Below, one piece after another: positions 44,692 to 57,866 of a stretch of DNA of 64,000 bases; the first letter of the stretch is position 1; every line of letters starts with the position of its first letter. Below the pieces are notes generated by a model that saw only the letters and a program-made list of their open reading frames with translations, had not been told where the DNA came from and did no database searches. This DNA is from Helianthus annuus (lineage: Eukaryota > Streptophyta > Magnoliopsida > Asterales > Asteraceae): the NCBI RefSeq assembly GCF_002127325.2, contig NC_035444.2, positions 85,842,286 through 85,906,285 on the forward strand. Reading direction: 5' to 3'. A program made the translations under genes and the position numbers.

Positions 44692-47404
44692 TGTCACACA
44701 CCGATATTTCCACGTATTACCGGTGGGCCCGGTGGGGAGTATCGTGACGTAGTTGATATCATCATAGACAATTTATCACAGTTTAATACACAGCGGAAGT
44801 CGAAAGATAAATCACATTACAAACCGAATGAAAAGTAATATCAAAGTATTACAAACGGACTGTAAAGAATCCACAGGCGGATCAAAGATAAAAAGGAACA
44901 TTGTTCAACATATTATAACATCTAAGCTTACAAGACTCTTTGGTGATGCTAGGAGTAGCCAGCCTATTCCGTTTAGTACCTACACTTAGCCTTTTTGGAA
45001 AATACGTCAGTTTACACTGGTAAATACAATTAACCAACTCATTTTCAAAATGTTTAAGAAAATTGATTTGAATGCACATGGCACAAAACATCTTTATAAC
45101 TTGGGATAATTATTTATATATAAACTTGTAAAAGAATTACATGTTTGTTATATGTTCAGTAGCCCGGGCTGAATACCGGGTTAAAGATTAATAGACACAC
45201 CACATGATATAATCCCGCGGCGAGTAAGTCCCGAACCGACGGTTATCTTTTATAACCAAACTATGCCCCGTAGGGGTATTTTGGTAATTTCACATAAGCT
45301 TTTAAAAGTCAAAAATTAGAATTCTGAGTTCAAAACTTTTTCTTACTGTTTTATTACATAAATTAACTTAAAACATCAGTAGGTATTAAGTCTTATATGT
45401 TTAAAATAGTTTTAACTCATACTATGCGTTTAAAACGCGTAAAAAGGCGGTTTTAAGCGATTTCCGGGTTTTATAAGAAAAACTGATATTTTTATCATTC
45501 TAGAAGGCTTAAAGTATTTTATTTATCATATAAAATCAGTAGGAAAAGGTTTGGTATCAAAATGTTATGTAAAACTAGTTTTATGCATGAAAAGGGTATA
45601 ACCAACAATTACCGAATCAAAGCTATAACCCTATGTTATGCTCAGCCTAAAAATAAATAAAAATCTTCAAAAATCTCGAAATATTATTTTATATCAGTAG
45701 GTAAAAAGTTTGGTGTCAAAATTTGGGTTTAGATAGGCTTTATGCTAGTTACGCCGTTTAATTAATAAAAAGCTTCTTAATTACGATATTGAGCATAACT
45801 CCTAATCTAGACCTCAAACTGATGTGAAAATTTAAGGACATGTTTATAATTTAGTAACAAAGGTTATTGTCTTTTCACATTTCCAAAGTTCTCGTTTTAA
45901 GGTCAAAAGGGCATAATGGTCAACATTTAGGCATATAACGGAAACATGCATATGAATCGGATAACTAAGGAACCAAGTTGTATAATCACAGAGGGTTATA
46001 CTAACATATAACCTGGTCCTAATAGAGCTCTAAGGAATTTCTAAAATATGCTATATTGGGTCAGAACTGAAAGTCAAAGCAAAAGTCTACTTTTGCGACT
46101 TTCGGTTCCGAACCGAGCCTATACTGAAAATTGTCGGGTTGAACATGCTTAGACATGTTATTACATTAATTACCAAGTTATACAAGTGATAAAACAAGTT
46201 TCATGGCTTCTACATTGTTAACTATGTGTTTATTTGAAAATTAGCTTTTTGTTGACTTTTTACCATTAAGTTTGACCCGACAATTGACCTAGTTAGAGTG
46301 GGAACCAGAGGGTGCCCTTTTAAGGGTTTATTACCCACAAAATTACCAACTCATAGGTACTTTCAATTCGAGAAATTACAGGACCATCAGTGATTAATCA
46401 CCATGTCAAACCTTAATTACGACGATTTTGACTTTAGGCCATTAAACTAATAAAAACGGAAATTAGGAGGTTAAGGACACTTACAATGGTCCTAAGCACG
46501 ATTTAGAACTTTAAGGAAACTTGTTTGTAGATCAGAATGCTCCAGCTAATTGTTTGAAGTGCAAATGAAATGAGAAAGGATAATAGTTGCAAAAATGAGC
46601 TCTTATATAGGATCTTAGATGCAACAAGATTGTTACACGCAAGTCTACATGTGTTCTTGATCAGTTCCAGGTGTCTCTATGCGTTAAAAACCATTGGAGC
46701 AGCCTCTGGAATCGAGAAACTAGGCAACTAAGGCGGTGGAACCTGCAAACAGGCATCTGCCAGTTCTGCTGAAAAAGCGACTCCGTCGCGCCACGCGAGG
46801 GGACCAAGTTTAAAGTTTGTTTGTTTGTTGCATGTTCAGTCCCTGCACTCTTGTAGTTCGATATTCCGACATTTTCAGCATGCAAAGTCAGCGAAAACAG
46901 GTCAGGGGTGTCCTAGGGAGTGTGGCCATGCATTGGAAAGTCTTTAATACTTTGGAAATGGCTCCCGAACAAAGAATTGTGATATTTACACTTTTAACCC
47001 TTATTCTTGGAACTTTAAATTATATCATGATTTTGAATTGGATCCTTATGAAACTTTTATCAGATGTTCCTGAGGGTGTAATAATGTATTACAAAACTTT
47101 CGGGAATGTAAAAAGGCCTCTCAGAGGTAAAATTAACATGTTGACACTTTTAACCCCTGTGTTTTGTAAATTTTGATTTATAAGCGCAAACGGCTTCTAG
47201 TGCTTGATAATTTATTCAGTAATGAATACGGATATTATACAGAGTCATTCAGAGGCACAAGTTTGGCATGATGATGCTTTTGGTCCTTCTGATTACATCT
47301 TTGCACTAGTTGTCAGTTTTAGTCCCTCAAGATATCTTTAATCACAATCAGGGTTTATGACGCGTGTCATTATTAAATTGGACGTGATTTTACGAGGTGT
47401 TTCA
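44692..47404 (-). repeat. 3' LTR of gypsy element A (2713 bp)
   Basis: Its + strand ends are TGTCACACACCGATATTTCC and GAGGTGTTTCA. It aligns in order with the LTR of element B but has diverged clearly. A TATATAAG box reads on the minus strand at 46602-46609, and a short GC-rich patch (CGTCGCGCCACGCGAG) lies upstream of it at about 46780-46798. Confidence 0.75.
46602..46609 (-). promoter_or_regulatory. TATA box of LTR A
   Basis: The minus strand reads TATATAAG, about 800 bases into the LTR from its 5' end. Confidence 0.45.
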
Positions 47405-47439
47405 TCGTCACCCATTAAAAGAAATCTCGACCTCGAGAT

Positions 47440-49959
47440 TTACTGGAACAAATGAGGGTACTTTTCTTTCATTGTGGACTCTACCTCCCACGTGTACTCA
47501 AGACCTTTACGGGCATCCCATTTAACTTTTACAATTGGCACGTGCTTTCTTCGAAGCTTCTTAACCTGGCGATCCTTGATCGACAAAGGTTTTTCAACAA
47601 ATTTCAGGCTCTCATCTATATGCACATCCGTATGTGGTATGACTAAAGTTTCATCAGTTAGACATTTCTTCAGATTGCAGATGTGGAATACATTATGAAT
47701 ACCACTGAGCTCTTCAGGCAAGTTTAACTTATAAGCCACTGTTCCGACACATTCGATGATCTCGAATGGTCCTATATATCTTGGGCTTAACTTACCTTTC
47801 TTACCAAATCGCATCACTCCTTTCCAGGGTGATACTTTTAGTAACACCTTGTCGCCTACCTCGAATTTTAGAGGTTTACGTCTTTTGTCCGCGTAGCTTT
47901 TCTGCCTATCCCTGGCAGCTTTGAGACGATCTCTTATCTGTACAATCTTATCTGTCGTCTCCAGGACTATATCAGGTCCTGTTAGTTGGACATTTCCAAC
48001 TTCTGCCCAGCAAACGGGCGTCCTGCACTTCCTTCCATACAAGGCTTCAAATGGTGCAGCTTGAATACTCGAATGATAACTATTATTGTATGAAAATTCG
48101 ATCAATGGGAGATGATCATCCCAACTTCCACCTAGATCAATAACATAAGCCCCTAACATATCTTCCAGTGTTTGAATTGTTCGCTCGCTTTGACCATCCG
48201 TCTGAGGATGATATGCAGTGCTGAAATTTAATCGAGTGCCTAGGGATTGCTGAAAACTTTTCCAGAAATGTGACGTATACCTTGTATCCCTATCAGAGAT
48301 GATAGACACTTGCACTCTGTGGAGGGATACAATCTCATCCACGTACAGCTGAGCTAACTTATCTGAGCTGTGTGTTTCCTTAATAGGTAAGAAGTGGGCT
48401 GATTTAGTCAATCTATCCACTATAACCCAAATAGTATCGTTTCCTCGCTTAGTCTTTGGTAACTTGGTGATAAAATCCATAGTCACCATCTCCCACTTCC
48501 AGGTGGGAAGTTCAGGCTGTTGTAGCAAACCTGAAGGCTTCTGGTGTTCAGCTTTAACTTGTGCGCACGTCAAACATTTGGCTACATAAGTGGCTATAGA
48601 CTTCTTCAATCCTATCCACCAATAATTTGCCTTCAAATCCTGGTACATCTTCACTTTCCGGATGAACGGAATACTTAGAACTGTGGGCTTCTTGGAGGAT
48701 AACATCCCGAAGTCCTCTATAGATTGGAACCCATATTCGTCCATTTAATCTCAGGATTCCGTCCTTGCCATAAGATAACTGCTCAGCAGTTACTCCTAAC
48801 TTTTCATCAGGATAGTTAGCCTCTAATACAACTTCTCTTTGAGCGGCTAACAATCTTTCATTCAAACTATTCTTTAATTCAATGCTCTTGGCATTGATTC
48901 TTATGGGTTTAACCCTTTCCTTCCTACTTAAAGCATCGGCAACCACATGTGCCTTGCCTGGATGGTATCGGATTTCACAATCATAGTCATTTAAAGTCTC
49001 CATCCATCGTCGCTGCCTCATGTTTAAGTCCTTCTGATTAAACAGATGTTGAAGGCTCTTGTGATCAGAATAGATCACACACTTGGTACCATACAAATAA
49101 TGTCTCCATAGCTTTAGTACAAATACAACGGCACCCAGTTCCAAGTCGTGGGTGGTGTAATTCTTTTCGTGCACCTTTAGCTGTCGAGAAGCATAGGCAA
49201 TAACCTTGCCTTTCTGCATAACCACACATCCCATACCAGTGTGTGACGCGTCGCAGTATACTATAAATTCTTCGATTCCATCAGGCAATGTCAACACAGG
49301 TGCATTGCTCAACTTCTGCTTAAGAATATCAAAAGATTCTTGCTGCTTAGGACCCCAGTCAAACTTGCTATTTTTGCGGGTTAGTAGGGGTGCTGCAATT
49401 CTTGAGAAGTTTTTAACAAAACGCCTATAGTATCCTGCCAGAACTAGAAAGCTGCGAATCTCAGTGGGCGTCTTTGGATCTTGCCAATTCATTATAGCTT
49501 CAATCTTAGCGGGGTCCACCTGGATACCATGCTCACTAACCACATGTCCAAGAAATTGGACTTCACGAAGCCAAAATTCACATTTCAAAAACGTGGCATA
49601 GAGCTTTTCTTGTTGAAGCAGTGTTATGATGCAACGAAGGTGCTTCTCATGGCCAACTTGATTCTTTGAGTAAATTAGGATGTCATCAATGAAGACGATG
49701 ACAAATTTATCCAAGTAGGGCTTGCAGACGCGGTTCATGAGATCCATGAACGATGCTGGTGCATTAGTGAGCCCAAAAGTTATCACTAAGAACTCGTAAT
49801 GACCATAACGAGTCCTAAATGCAGTCTTGTGTACTTCTTCATCTTTAACCTTCAGTTAATGGTAGCCTGACCTCAAGTCGATCTTGGAGAAGTAACTTGC
49901 CCATTGCAATTGATCGAACAGATCGTCGATCCTGGGCAATGGATATCTATTCTTGATAG
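47440..49959 (-). pseudogene. pol: Gypsy A pol: RT (partial), RNase H, integrase, chromodomain-like tail
   Basis: From 49959 the minus strand reads the RT middle with [10 protein letters not shown] (catalytic DD), RNase H ([11 protein letters not shown]), integrase zinc region, a core with [21 protein letters not shown] and [11 protein letters not shown], and a tail [20 protein letters not shown] then YTWEVE, typical of Tekay chromodomain ends. Damage: TAA at 49856-49858 (CAA in B), one frameshift near 48655, loss of a few residues in the SLTRK stretch, and substitutions such as VITFGL for VMPFGL. It is cut at its N-terminal side by element B. Confidence 0.85.
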
Positions 49960-52900
49960 TGTCACACCCCGATTTCCACGTGTATCACCGGTGGGCCCGG
50001 TGGGGGATTACCGTGATGTAGTTGGCAACAATATAGTCAAACCACACAATATATAAATGCACAGCGGAAGCATAAAGATAAATATATTTCAACCATTGAA
50101 TGTAATATCAAAGTATCACAATCGTCGAAATATAATCCACAGAGGATCAAAATAAAATATAAGTATTGTTCAACAGACGTAGGCATCTTAAGCTTGCGAG
50201 ACTCTTTATTGATGCTAAGGAGAAATATCCAGCCAATTACGCTTAGTACCTGCATTTAACCTTTTTGGGAAAATACGTCAGTTTACACTGATAAATACAT
50301 TCAACCGACACTTTTTGTAAAAGGTTTAATAAAAATTAATTTGAATGCACAAGGCATAAACTCTTTATAACTTCGGAGAATTATTTAAATTTATAATCTT
50401 GTGAACGAATTACATGTTCCTTATGCGTTCAGTAGCCCGGACGTACCGGGTTAAAGATCAATAGACACACCACATCAACTATTTATGCACTGACGAGTGT
50501 ACGCCTACACTCCGCGCTTAGGTCGTGGCCATTTCGTAAAATGCTGCCAAGGATATCCGGGACATGGTCATTAACCCCCCAAAGGCGTTTAAGTAAACAA
50601 AACTGTTTAAACGAGCCGATCAAATTATTCAATTAACCACCAAACGATGGAAGATTTGATGCCCGACCAAGCGGTATTTTATATACCGTAACCCAAGCCC
50701 GTATAACGGAAAATAAGTTAAAAGTATTTACCTTTGCAAGTAATATCCTCAATCAAATAAATGCAAGTATCTTTTACTGGTCTCCTTTTCTGGAACGAAG
50801 GTTTATAACAACCTATTAGAATCCTAACGGGTCTTTAATGTAGCCTTAGCTAGACCGGTTGGTTTTTAAAGGATAATTACGGCTTAATCGCGTGAAACGT
50901 GAAAACCGGGAATGGAATGTGATTTGGACCCAACAAGTTTGAAGACTTGTTTTATATGGGTAATATAACCACACTCTGGATTTTGAGGTCAAAACAATAA
51001 GGTTTGACCCGTTTCGGCTAGTTTATGTAAACTAGTTACATAAGCCGAACCGTGCGCGCAAAAGGCGTAACGGGTAACCGTAAGAGTCCTACACAAGTTT
51101 CCTAAGTCAATATGCTTTAAAGAGGTTGTGGTATCAGTAGGATACCTTCCATAATGCCCGTAACGAGTTTAAATCCATTATATGCCCCGTAGGGGTATTT
51201 CGGTCATTTTTAAAGATTATAAAAGGGGTTTCTGAGTTCTACAGGAAATCTGAGTTTCCCGAAAAGTTTATAAAGTCCAAAATACTCTATTTATTATTTA
51301 AAATCAGTAGCAACTGGAATCGGGTCAAAAGACCATGTAGAACTCAAGTTATGTCCGAAAAGGGCATATTCGGTATTTACCGAACCGATGCCATAACCGC
51401 AGGTTATGAGCAGGTTAAAAATCATTAAAAATCTTTAAAAATCTCGAAATATTATTTTACATCAGTGGGTAAAAGGTTTGGTGTCGAAATTTGGGTTTAG
51501 ATAGGTGCTATGCTAATTGCGCCATTTAATTACTAAAGTTTCCGTAATTGCGCTATTTAGCATATCTCCTATTCTGGACCTCGGATTGACGTGAAATTTT
51601 AGGGACATGCTTAGAAATCAGTGACTAAGGTTATTGTCCTTTCACATGTCAAAGATTCTCGTTTTAAATTGAAAAGGGCGTTACGGTCAACTTTTAAGCA
51701 TTTAACGGAAATGTGCTAAAGACTCGGACAAACAACGATCCGGTCACAGAGGGTTATACCATCATGTAACCTGGTCCTAAGAGAGCCCTAAGGCATATCT
51801 AAATTATACATAACGGGTCAGAACTGAAGTCAAAGCAAAAGTCAAAGTTTTGCGACTTTCGGTTCCGAACCGGGTCAAAACAGAAAACGGTCGGATCAAA
51901 CAAGCTTAGACTAGTTAATATACTTATTATCATGTTATATGAGTGTTAAAATAGGTTACACGCCATCTACATTACTGATTATGCATAAAATCGCAAAATA
52001 GCATTCTGTTGACTTTTTCTAAGCAAGTTTGACTCGACAATCGGACTAGTTAGAGTGGGAATCAGAGGGTGCCCTTTTAGGGGTTTAATGTCCACATGAT
52101 TACCAACATATAACTACCTTTGATTCGATAAACCACTGGACCATTTGTGATTTATCGTCAAGTCAATCGTTAATTACGACAGATTGACTTTTAGGCCATA
52201 ACTAAGCAAAAACTAAACCACAAAGGGTTAGGCATACTTACAGAAGCTTGGTGCACGACCAGAGATGTTAGAAGAATGCTCTTGAGCTCCAGAAGTGATC
52301 AAGAAAGCAGGTTTGAGGTGTGTTTCAAATGTGTGCACAACATGGCCTTTTATAGTGAAAATTTGAGCACAAGATCATCACAACTAAGTCTATATTTGCT
52401 CATGGATGATCAGCAGCTGTCCCTGAGTGCTAGGGGACGTGTAGGGGGCGCCCATGCTGCCATAATTGCACCCAAGGTCAGTTAAAACATCAAACAGTGA
52501 ATCTGTGCATGTTTTCTGCATCTGGTGGTCTGACGCGGCCCGCATTAAGGATCAGGCTACCCTTACGCGGGCCGCCTGAATCCTTATGTCAGACACCGGA
52601 TCTTTACATGGCTCGCGGCCCGCATGAGCTTCCTTGTTTCTCTAACGCGGCCCGCCTGAGGCCTGTAATTCAAGATTTTCAAATCTTTTGCCATTATTAG
52701 CCTGCCCTTTCGGTTTCGAAGGGGTAACTTTGCGATTTGGGCCTCGATTATTTACGAATAAGGGCCTCGTGACTTTTACCCGCGCCGTTAAGTCCCCGGT
52801 TAGTTACATTACTATCCGAAAAGCCTTATCTTTTATTGTTGATGCTTCTAACCCCTCGCATACGAAATTGATCATAACTTTCTCGTTTTAAAACGGAACT

Positions 52901-53261
52901 TCGCGAAATTTATATCGTATATTCTAGTGAGCGTAATTTACTGTTACAAAGCCTCGAGTATGTTAAAGGGTCACTCAGAGGTATCATTTAAACATGTTGA
53001 CACAATTAACCCCTGTAGTTTGTAATCTCTCACTTTCTTCCGTATTTCGTTCCGTACGATCCATGATTTATTCGTTTGAAGGTACGAGCATCATTTAGGG
53101 TTACTGTACAATGTATTTATCCCTCGTTGACATTTTTAACCCTCAAATTTACATACTTTCAATGTTTGTCAACTTTAGTCCTTTATTTAGTATTTAATAC
53201 CACGTGCAAACTCAAGACACATGTCAATACATTATTGGACGCAAAATTTCGAGGTGTTACA
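49960..53261 (-). repeat. 3' LTR of gypsy element B (3302 bp)
   Basis: It starts TGTCACACCCCGATTTCC and ends GAGGTGTTACA on the + strand. It holds four GCGGCCCGC or GCGGGCCGC motifs at about 52534-52655 and, on the minus strand, TATAAAA at 52348-52354 downstream of them. Confidence 0.85.
52348..52354 (-). promoter_or_regulatory. TATA box of LTR B
   Basis: The minus strand reads CTATAAAAGG. The GCGGCCCGC cluster lies 180-310 bases upstream on that strand. Confidence 0.55.
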
Positions 53262-53296
53262 TCCTCACCCCTTAAAAGAAATCTCGATCTCGAGAT

Positions 53297-55670
53297 TTAT
53301 TGGAATAGATGAGGGTACTTCTCCTTCATCGTGGACTCTACCTCCCACGTGTACTCGGGACCTCTACGGGCATCCCATTTCACCTTCACAATCGGTATGT
53401 ACTTCCTGCAAAGTTTCTTGACCAGTCTATCCTCGATCCACACAGGTTTCTCAACGAATTTTAAGCTCTCGTCGATGTGTACATCTGTATGCGGTATAAC
53501 CAGTGATTCGTCAGTGAAACACTTCTTCAGGTTACAGATGTGGAACACATTGTGGATACCACTGAGCTCTTCTGGTAAGTTTAATTTGTAGGCAACCGAT
53601 CCGACACGTTCTATTACCTCGAAAGGTCCAATATATCTCGGGCTTAGTTTGCCTTTCTTACCGAATCGCATCATCCCCTTCCAGGGTGATACCTTAAGTA
53701 ATACCTTGTCGCCTACTTCGAAATTGAAAGGCTTACGCTTTAAATCTGCGTAGCTCTTCTGCCTGTCTCGGGCAGCTTTCAATCGATCGCGAATTTGGAC
53801 AATTTTGTCCGTTGTTTCAAAAATTATATCAGGTCCTGTCATTTGGACATCTCCAACTTCTGCCCAACAAACGGGCGTTCTACATTTTCTACCATATAAA
53901 GCTTCAAAAGGTGCAGCCTTAATGCTTGTATGGTAGCTGTTGTTATAGGAGAATTCGACCAATGGTAGGTGGTTATCCCAACTGCCACCTAAGTCAATTG
54001 CACATGCACGAAGCATGTCTTCCAACGTTTGGATCGTACGCTCAATCTGTCAATCTGTCTGAGGGTGGTAAGCCGTACTAGAATTCAAACGTGAACCCAA
54101 AGATTATTGGAAGCTTCTCCAGAAGTGTGATGTGTATCTGGTATCTCTATCAGAGATGATAGACACAAGCACTCCATGAAGGGCTACAATCTTGTCTACA
54201 AACAACTGGGCTAATATATCGGAGCTATGAGTCTCCTTTATGGGTAGGAAATGTGCTGACTTGGTCAGTCTATCAACTATTACCCATATTGTATCGTTTC
54301 CCTTCTTTGTCTTTGGTAGTTTGGTGATGAAATCCATGTCACCATTTCCCACTTCCACTCAGGAAGTTCAGGCTGTTGTAGCAAGCCCGACGGCTTTTGA
54401 TGCTCGGCTTTTACTTGTGCACAAGTCAAGCACTTTGCTACATAGGTGGCTATAGACTTTTTCAAGCCTATCCACCAAAAATTCGCCTTCAAGTCCTGGT
54501 ACATTTTATCAGCACCAGGATGAACGGAATATCAGGAACTATGGGCTTCCTGAAGAATAACGTCACGAAGACCTCCATAAACAGGAACCCATATCCTTCC
54601 ATTCAATCTCAGAATTCCGTCTTTGCCATAGGATAACTGCTCCTCAGTTACCCCTAGCTTCTCGTTTGGATAGTTAGCTTCTAACACAGCTTCTTTCTAT
54701 GCAGCTAACAATCGTTCATTCAGACTGTTCTTGATTTCAATGCTCTTGGCATTGATCCTTATTGGTTTCACTCTTTCTTTCCTGCTCAAGGCATCTGCGA
54801 CTATATTGGCCTTGCCTGGATGGTATCTTATTTCACAGTCATAGTCGTTCAGATTTTCAATCCAGCGTCGCTGCCTCATATTCAGGTCTTTCTGATTGAA
54901 CAGATGCTGAAGGCTTTTGTGATCAGAATAGATCACAAATTAATTCCATAAAGGTAATGCCTCCAAAGCTTTAATGCAAACACAACGGCACCCAACTCCA
55001 AGTCATGGGTGGTGTAGTTCTTTTCATGCACTTTCAATTGTCGCGAAGCATAGGCAATCACCTTGCCCCTCTGCATAAGCACACAACCCATACCGGTGTG
55101 CGATGCATCACAATACACGACGAATTCTTCCATTCCGTCTGGCAATGTCAACACAGGAGCATAGCTCAGCTTTTGTTTGAGGATATCAAAAGCTTCTTGC
55201 TGCTTAGGGCCCCAATCGAACTTTATTTTCTTTCTAGTTAAAGACGTTACGGGTGCAACAATTCTTGAAAAGTTTTCGATGAAGCGTCTATAGTATCCTG
55301 CTAGACCTAGGAAGCTGCGAATTTCCGTAGGTGTCTTCGGCTCCTGCCAGTTCATGACGGCTTCAACTTTAGCGGGATCCACCTCGATACCACGCTCGCT
55401 GACTACATGCCCAAGGAACTAGACTTCTCGTAGCCAAAAGTCACATTTAGAGAACTTGGCATAAAGCTTTTCTTGATGAATCAGTTTGAGAATACATCGA
55501 AGATGCTTTTCGTGGTCAGCTTGACTCTTTGAATAGATAAGGATGTCATCGATGAAGACAATGACAAATTTATCCACATAAGGCTTGCAAACGCGATTCA
55601 TGAGATCCATGAATGCGGCAGGTGCATTGGTGAGCCCGAAAGGCATCACTAGGAACTCGAAATGACCATA
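53297..55670 (-). pseudogene. pol: Gypsy B pol remainder: RT end, RNase H, integrase, chromodomain-like tail (broken)
   Basis: Continues the gag-pol frame after its stop at 55671. Visible domains are [12 protein letters not shown], RNase [12 protein letters not shown], integrase MDFITKLPK...[11 protein letters not shown] and tail [12 protein letters not shown] then YTWEVE. Stops: TGA 55671-55673, TAG 55419-55421, TAG 54697-54699, TGA 54532-54534, TAA 54104-54106. Frameshifts lie near 54940 (YGINL junction) and near 54350 (EMVT/MDFIT junction). The last 242 codons are open. No active enzyme can be made from this copy. Confidence 0.9.
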
Positions 55671-57866
55671 TCAAGTCCTAAACGCAGTTTTGTGCACATC
55701 TTCGTCCTTGACCTTCAATTGATGGTACCCTGACCTTAGGTCAATCTTGGAAAAGTAGCTCGCTCCTTGCAACTGATCGAACAGATCGTCTATCCTGGGC
55801 AAAGGATACCTATTCTTGATTGTAACTTTATTCAGCTCACGGTAATCGATGCATAGACGCATCGAACCATCTTTCTTCTTGACGAACAGGATTGGCGCTC
55901 CCCAAGGAGATGAACTTGGTCTAACAAAACCCTTGGCCAGCAGATCATCTAGCTGCGTCCTCAATTCTTTCATTTCCGTGGGTGCCAATCTATAAGGCGC
56001 TCTCGCGATAGGTGCGGCTCCTAGGATGATGTCTATACTGAATTCCACTTGTCTGTCTGGTGGCAAACCAGGCAGTTCTTCTGGGAAAACTTCAGGATAG
56101 TCGGAGATGACTGGGATGTCTTCAATTCTGGGTTTCTCCTCACCAATGATTACCTGTGCCATATATATGACACATCCCTTCTTCAAACTTCTGGATGCCT
56201 TTAGCATAGATACATGTGGAGGCAATCCATGTCGAGTATGTCCTTGGATGGTAAGTGGTTCTCCAGACGGAGTCTTGATTACCACTTGTTTCTGGTTGCA
56301 CACGATTTGGGCTTGGTTATGCGATAACCAATCCATACCCAACACTACGTCGAAACCGGCGAGTTTAAAGGGTAATAGGGATAAAGGAAATGAGTGATTC
56401 CTAATGGATATAACACATCCATCTAAAACAGTTGAGACTGTTCCCATAGTACCATCGGCTAGTTCTACTTCGTATTTTACATTCAAGGTTTTAACAGGCA
56501 ATTTTAACAACTCGCAGAACTTATCATCCACAAAGGATTTATCTGCTCCAGAATCAAACAATACTCTTGCGAATACATCATTGATAAGAAACGTACCGGT
56601 TATAACATTGTCGTTCTGGATAGGCTCCTTAACATCCATCTGAAAGACCCTCGCATTGGTCTTCTTCCCATCTTCAGCCCTTTTCACTATCTTCGGGCAG
56701 TTCGTCTTGATATGCCCCTTCTCATTGCAACTGTAACAAGTTGCATCCTTGAGTTTCTTGCACTCAAGAGTCCTATGCTCAGAGGACTTGCATATCCCAC
56801 ATGGCTTCGGTGGGGATTTCTGTTCAAACCTGCACCTTCCAAAGTGGTGCTTCTGACAAACCTTGCACAAGGGCTTGTCGCCTGATTGTCGGTCATTTCT
56901 CTTGTTCTCTGACCCCCTCTTGTGATCACGATTGCCCCGATGCTTCTTGCTGGATCTACGTGAATCATCATCCTCACGTTTCCTCTTTTCGCTATCGGCA
57001 TTTCTCAACGATCTCTGCGTCACTGCATCGAGCGTGAGGGACAGAGATATATCTACCACAGATCTGAAGGTAGCAGGCCTAGAAGCCTTCACGCTAGCTT
57101 TTATTTCTGGGGCCAAACCCCCAATGAAGCGCGCGATCCGTTTAGGTTCTGGTGTAACAAGATACGGAACCAATCCCGACAGAGTGTTGGAAGTCGTGAG
57201 ATATGCCTGGCAATCCAGGTTCTTCATGACCAACGATAAGAAGTCAGACTCTATCTTCTCAACTTCGTGCTGAGGGCAGTAATTTTCCTTGATGAGAGCC
57301 ATAAATTCCTCCCATGTCATGCTATACAAAACAGCCTTCCCAGAGGCTTGAACCAGTGATCTCCACCACGCTAGGGCTTCACCCTTGAACGACTGTGAAA
57401 CAAACTTCACCAAGTCTCTCTCAGCACAACCACTGATGTCCACAACAGTGTCCATCTCGTCTAACCAGGTCATACAATCCACCGCGCCCTTTTCCCCAGT
57501 AAAATCTTGGGGTTTGCAAGATACGAAATACTTATACGTGCAACCCCTGGCGCGAGGTGCATCATCGACCACTTTCTTCTTAGGGTGGACACTATTCTCA
57601 TTGGATGAGTGTCTATCGTCGTCCTTCTTAGGTTTAGACGGAGTCAAGGGTGGTTTGCTGTGAGATTTAGAGTGGGTTTTTGGCTTTGAGTGTGGTGTAG
57701 ATAAGGTTCTGCTTCGGGACTCGGTGTATTCTTCGTACTGCCGATCCAAGGCTGCCTTAACAGCGTTGTCTACCAAAGCTTTTAGTTCAGTGCCCGTTAA
57801 ATGAATCTGGGCGTTATCATTGTCATCCTCATTCGAATGACTATTAACTCCACTTGGTTCAGCCAT
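55671..57866 (-). CDS. gag-pol: Gypsy B gag-protease-RT N-terminal part (731 codons, ends in premature stop)
   Basis: It starts with ATG at 57866. Residues 1-105 are a Lys/Ser/Asp-rich linker; a retrotransposon gag domain follows at about 110-230 ([22 protein letters not shown]). Three zinc knuckles lie at C334-C345, C356-C369 and C377-C390. Protease DSGA is at 438-441 and MDWLSH at 511-516. RT starts near 590, with [12 protein letters not shown] at 669-680. The frame stops at 55671 within RT where A reads on, so it is a truncated polyprotein, but gag and protease look complete. Confidence 0.9.
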   Translation of the reverse strand: MAEPSGVNSHSNEDDNDNAQIHLTGTELKALVDNAVKAALDRQYEEYTESRSRTLSTPHSKPKTHSKSHSKPPLTPSKPKKDDDRHSSNENSVHPKKKVVDDAPRARGCTYKYFVSCKPQDFTGEKGAVDCMTWLDEMDTVVDISGCAERDLVKFVSQSFKGEALAWWRSLVQASGKAVLYSMTWEEFMALIKENYCPQHEVEKIESDFLSLVMKNLDCQAYLTTSNTLSGLVPYLVTPEPKRIARFIGGLAPEIKASVKASRPATFRSVVDISLSLTLDAVTQRSLRNADSEKRKREDDDSRRSSKKHRGNRDHKRGSENKRNDRQSGDKPLCKVCQKHHFGRCRFEQKSPPKPCGICKSSEHRTLECKKLKDATCYSCNEKGHIKTNCPKIVKRAEDGKKTNARVFQMDVKEPIQNDNVITGTFLINDVFARVLFDSGADKSFVDDKFCELLKLPVKTLNVKYEVELADGTMGTVSTVLDGCVISIRNHSFPLSLLPFKLAGFDVVLGMDWLSHNQAQIVCNQKQVVIKTPSGEPLTIQGHTRHGLPPHVSMLKASRSLKKGCVIYMAQVIIGEEKPRIEDIPVISDYPEVFPEELPGLPPDRQVEFSIDIILGAAPIARAPYRLAPTEMKELRTQLDDLLAKGFVRPSSSPWGAPILFVKKKDGSMRLCIDYRELNKVTIKNRYPLPRIDDLFDQLQGASYFSKIDLRSGYHQLKVKDEDVHKTAFRT

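Larger units (their letters stand above)
44692..49959 (-). mobile_element. Gypsy element A (Tekay-like chromovirus), 3' part
   Basis: Minus-strand element with 3' LTR 44692-47404 and pol from mid-RT to the chromodomain-like end. It is inserted in the copia remnant on the left. Its RT is cut at 49959/49960 by element B, so the rest of A lies beyond the window. Confidence 0.82.

Noticed and set aside
55005..57273. Plus-strand ORFs opposite element B gag-pol
   Set aside because: Antisense shadows of the real minus-strand polyprotein.
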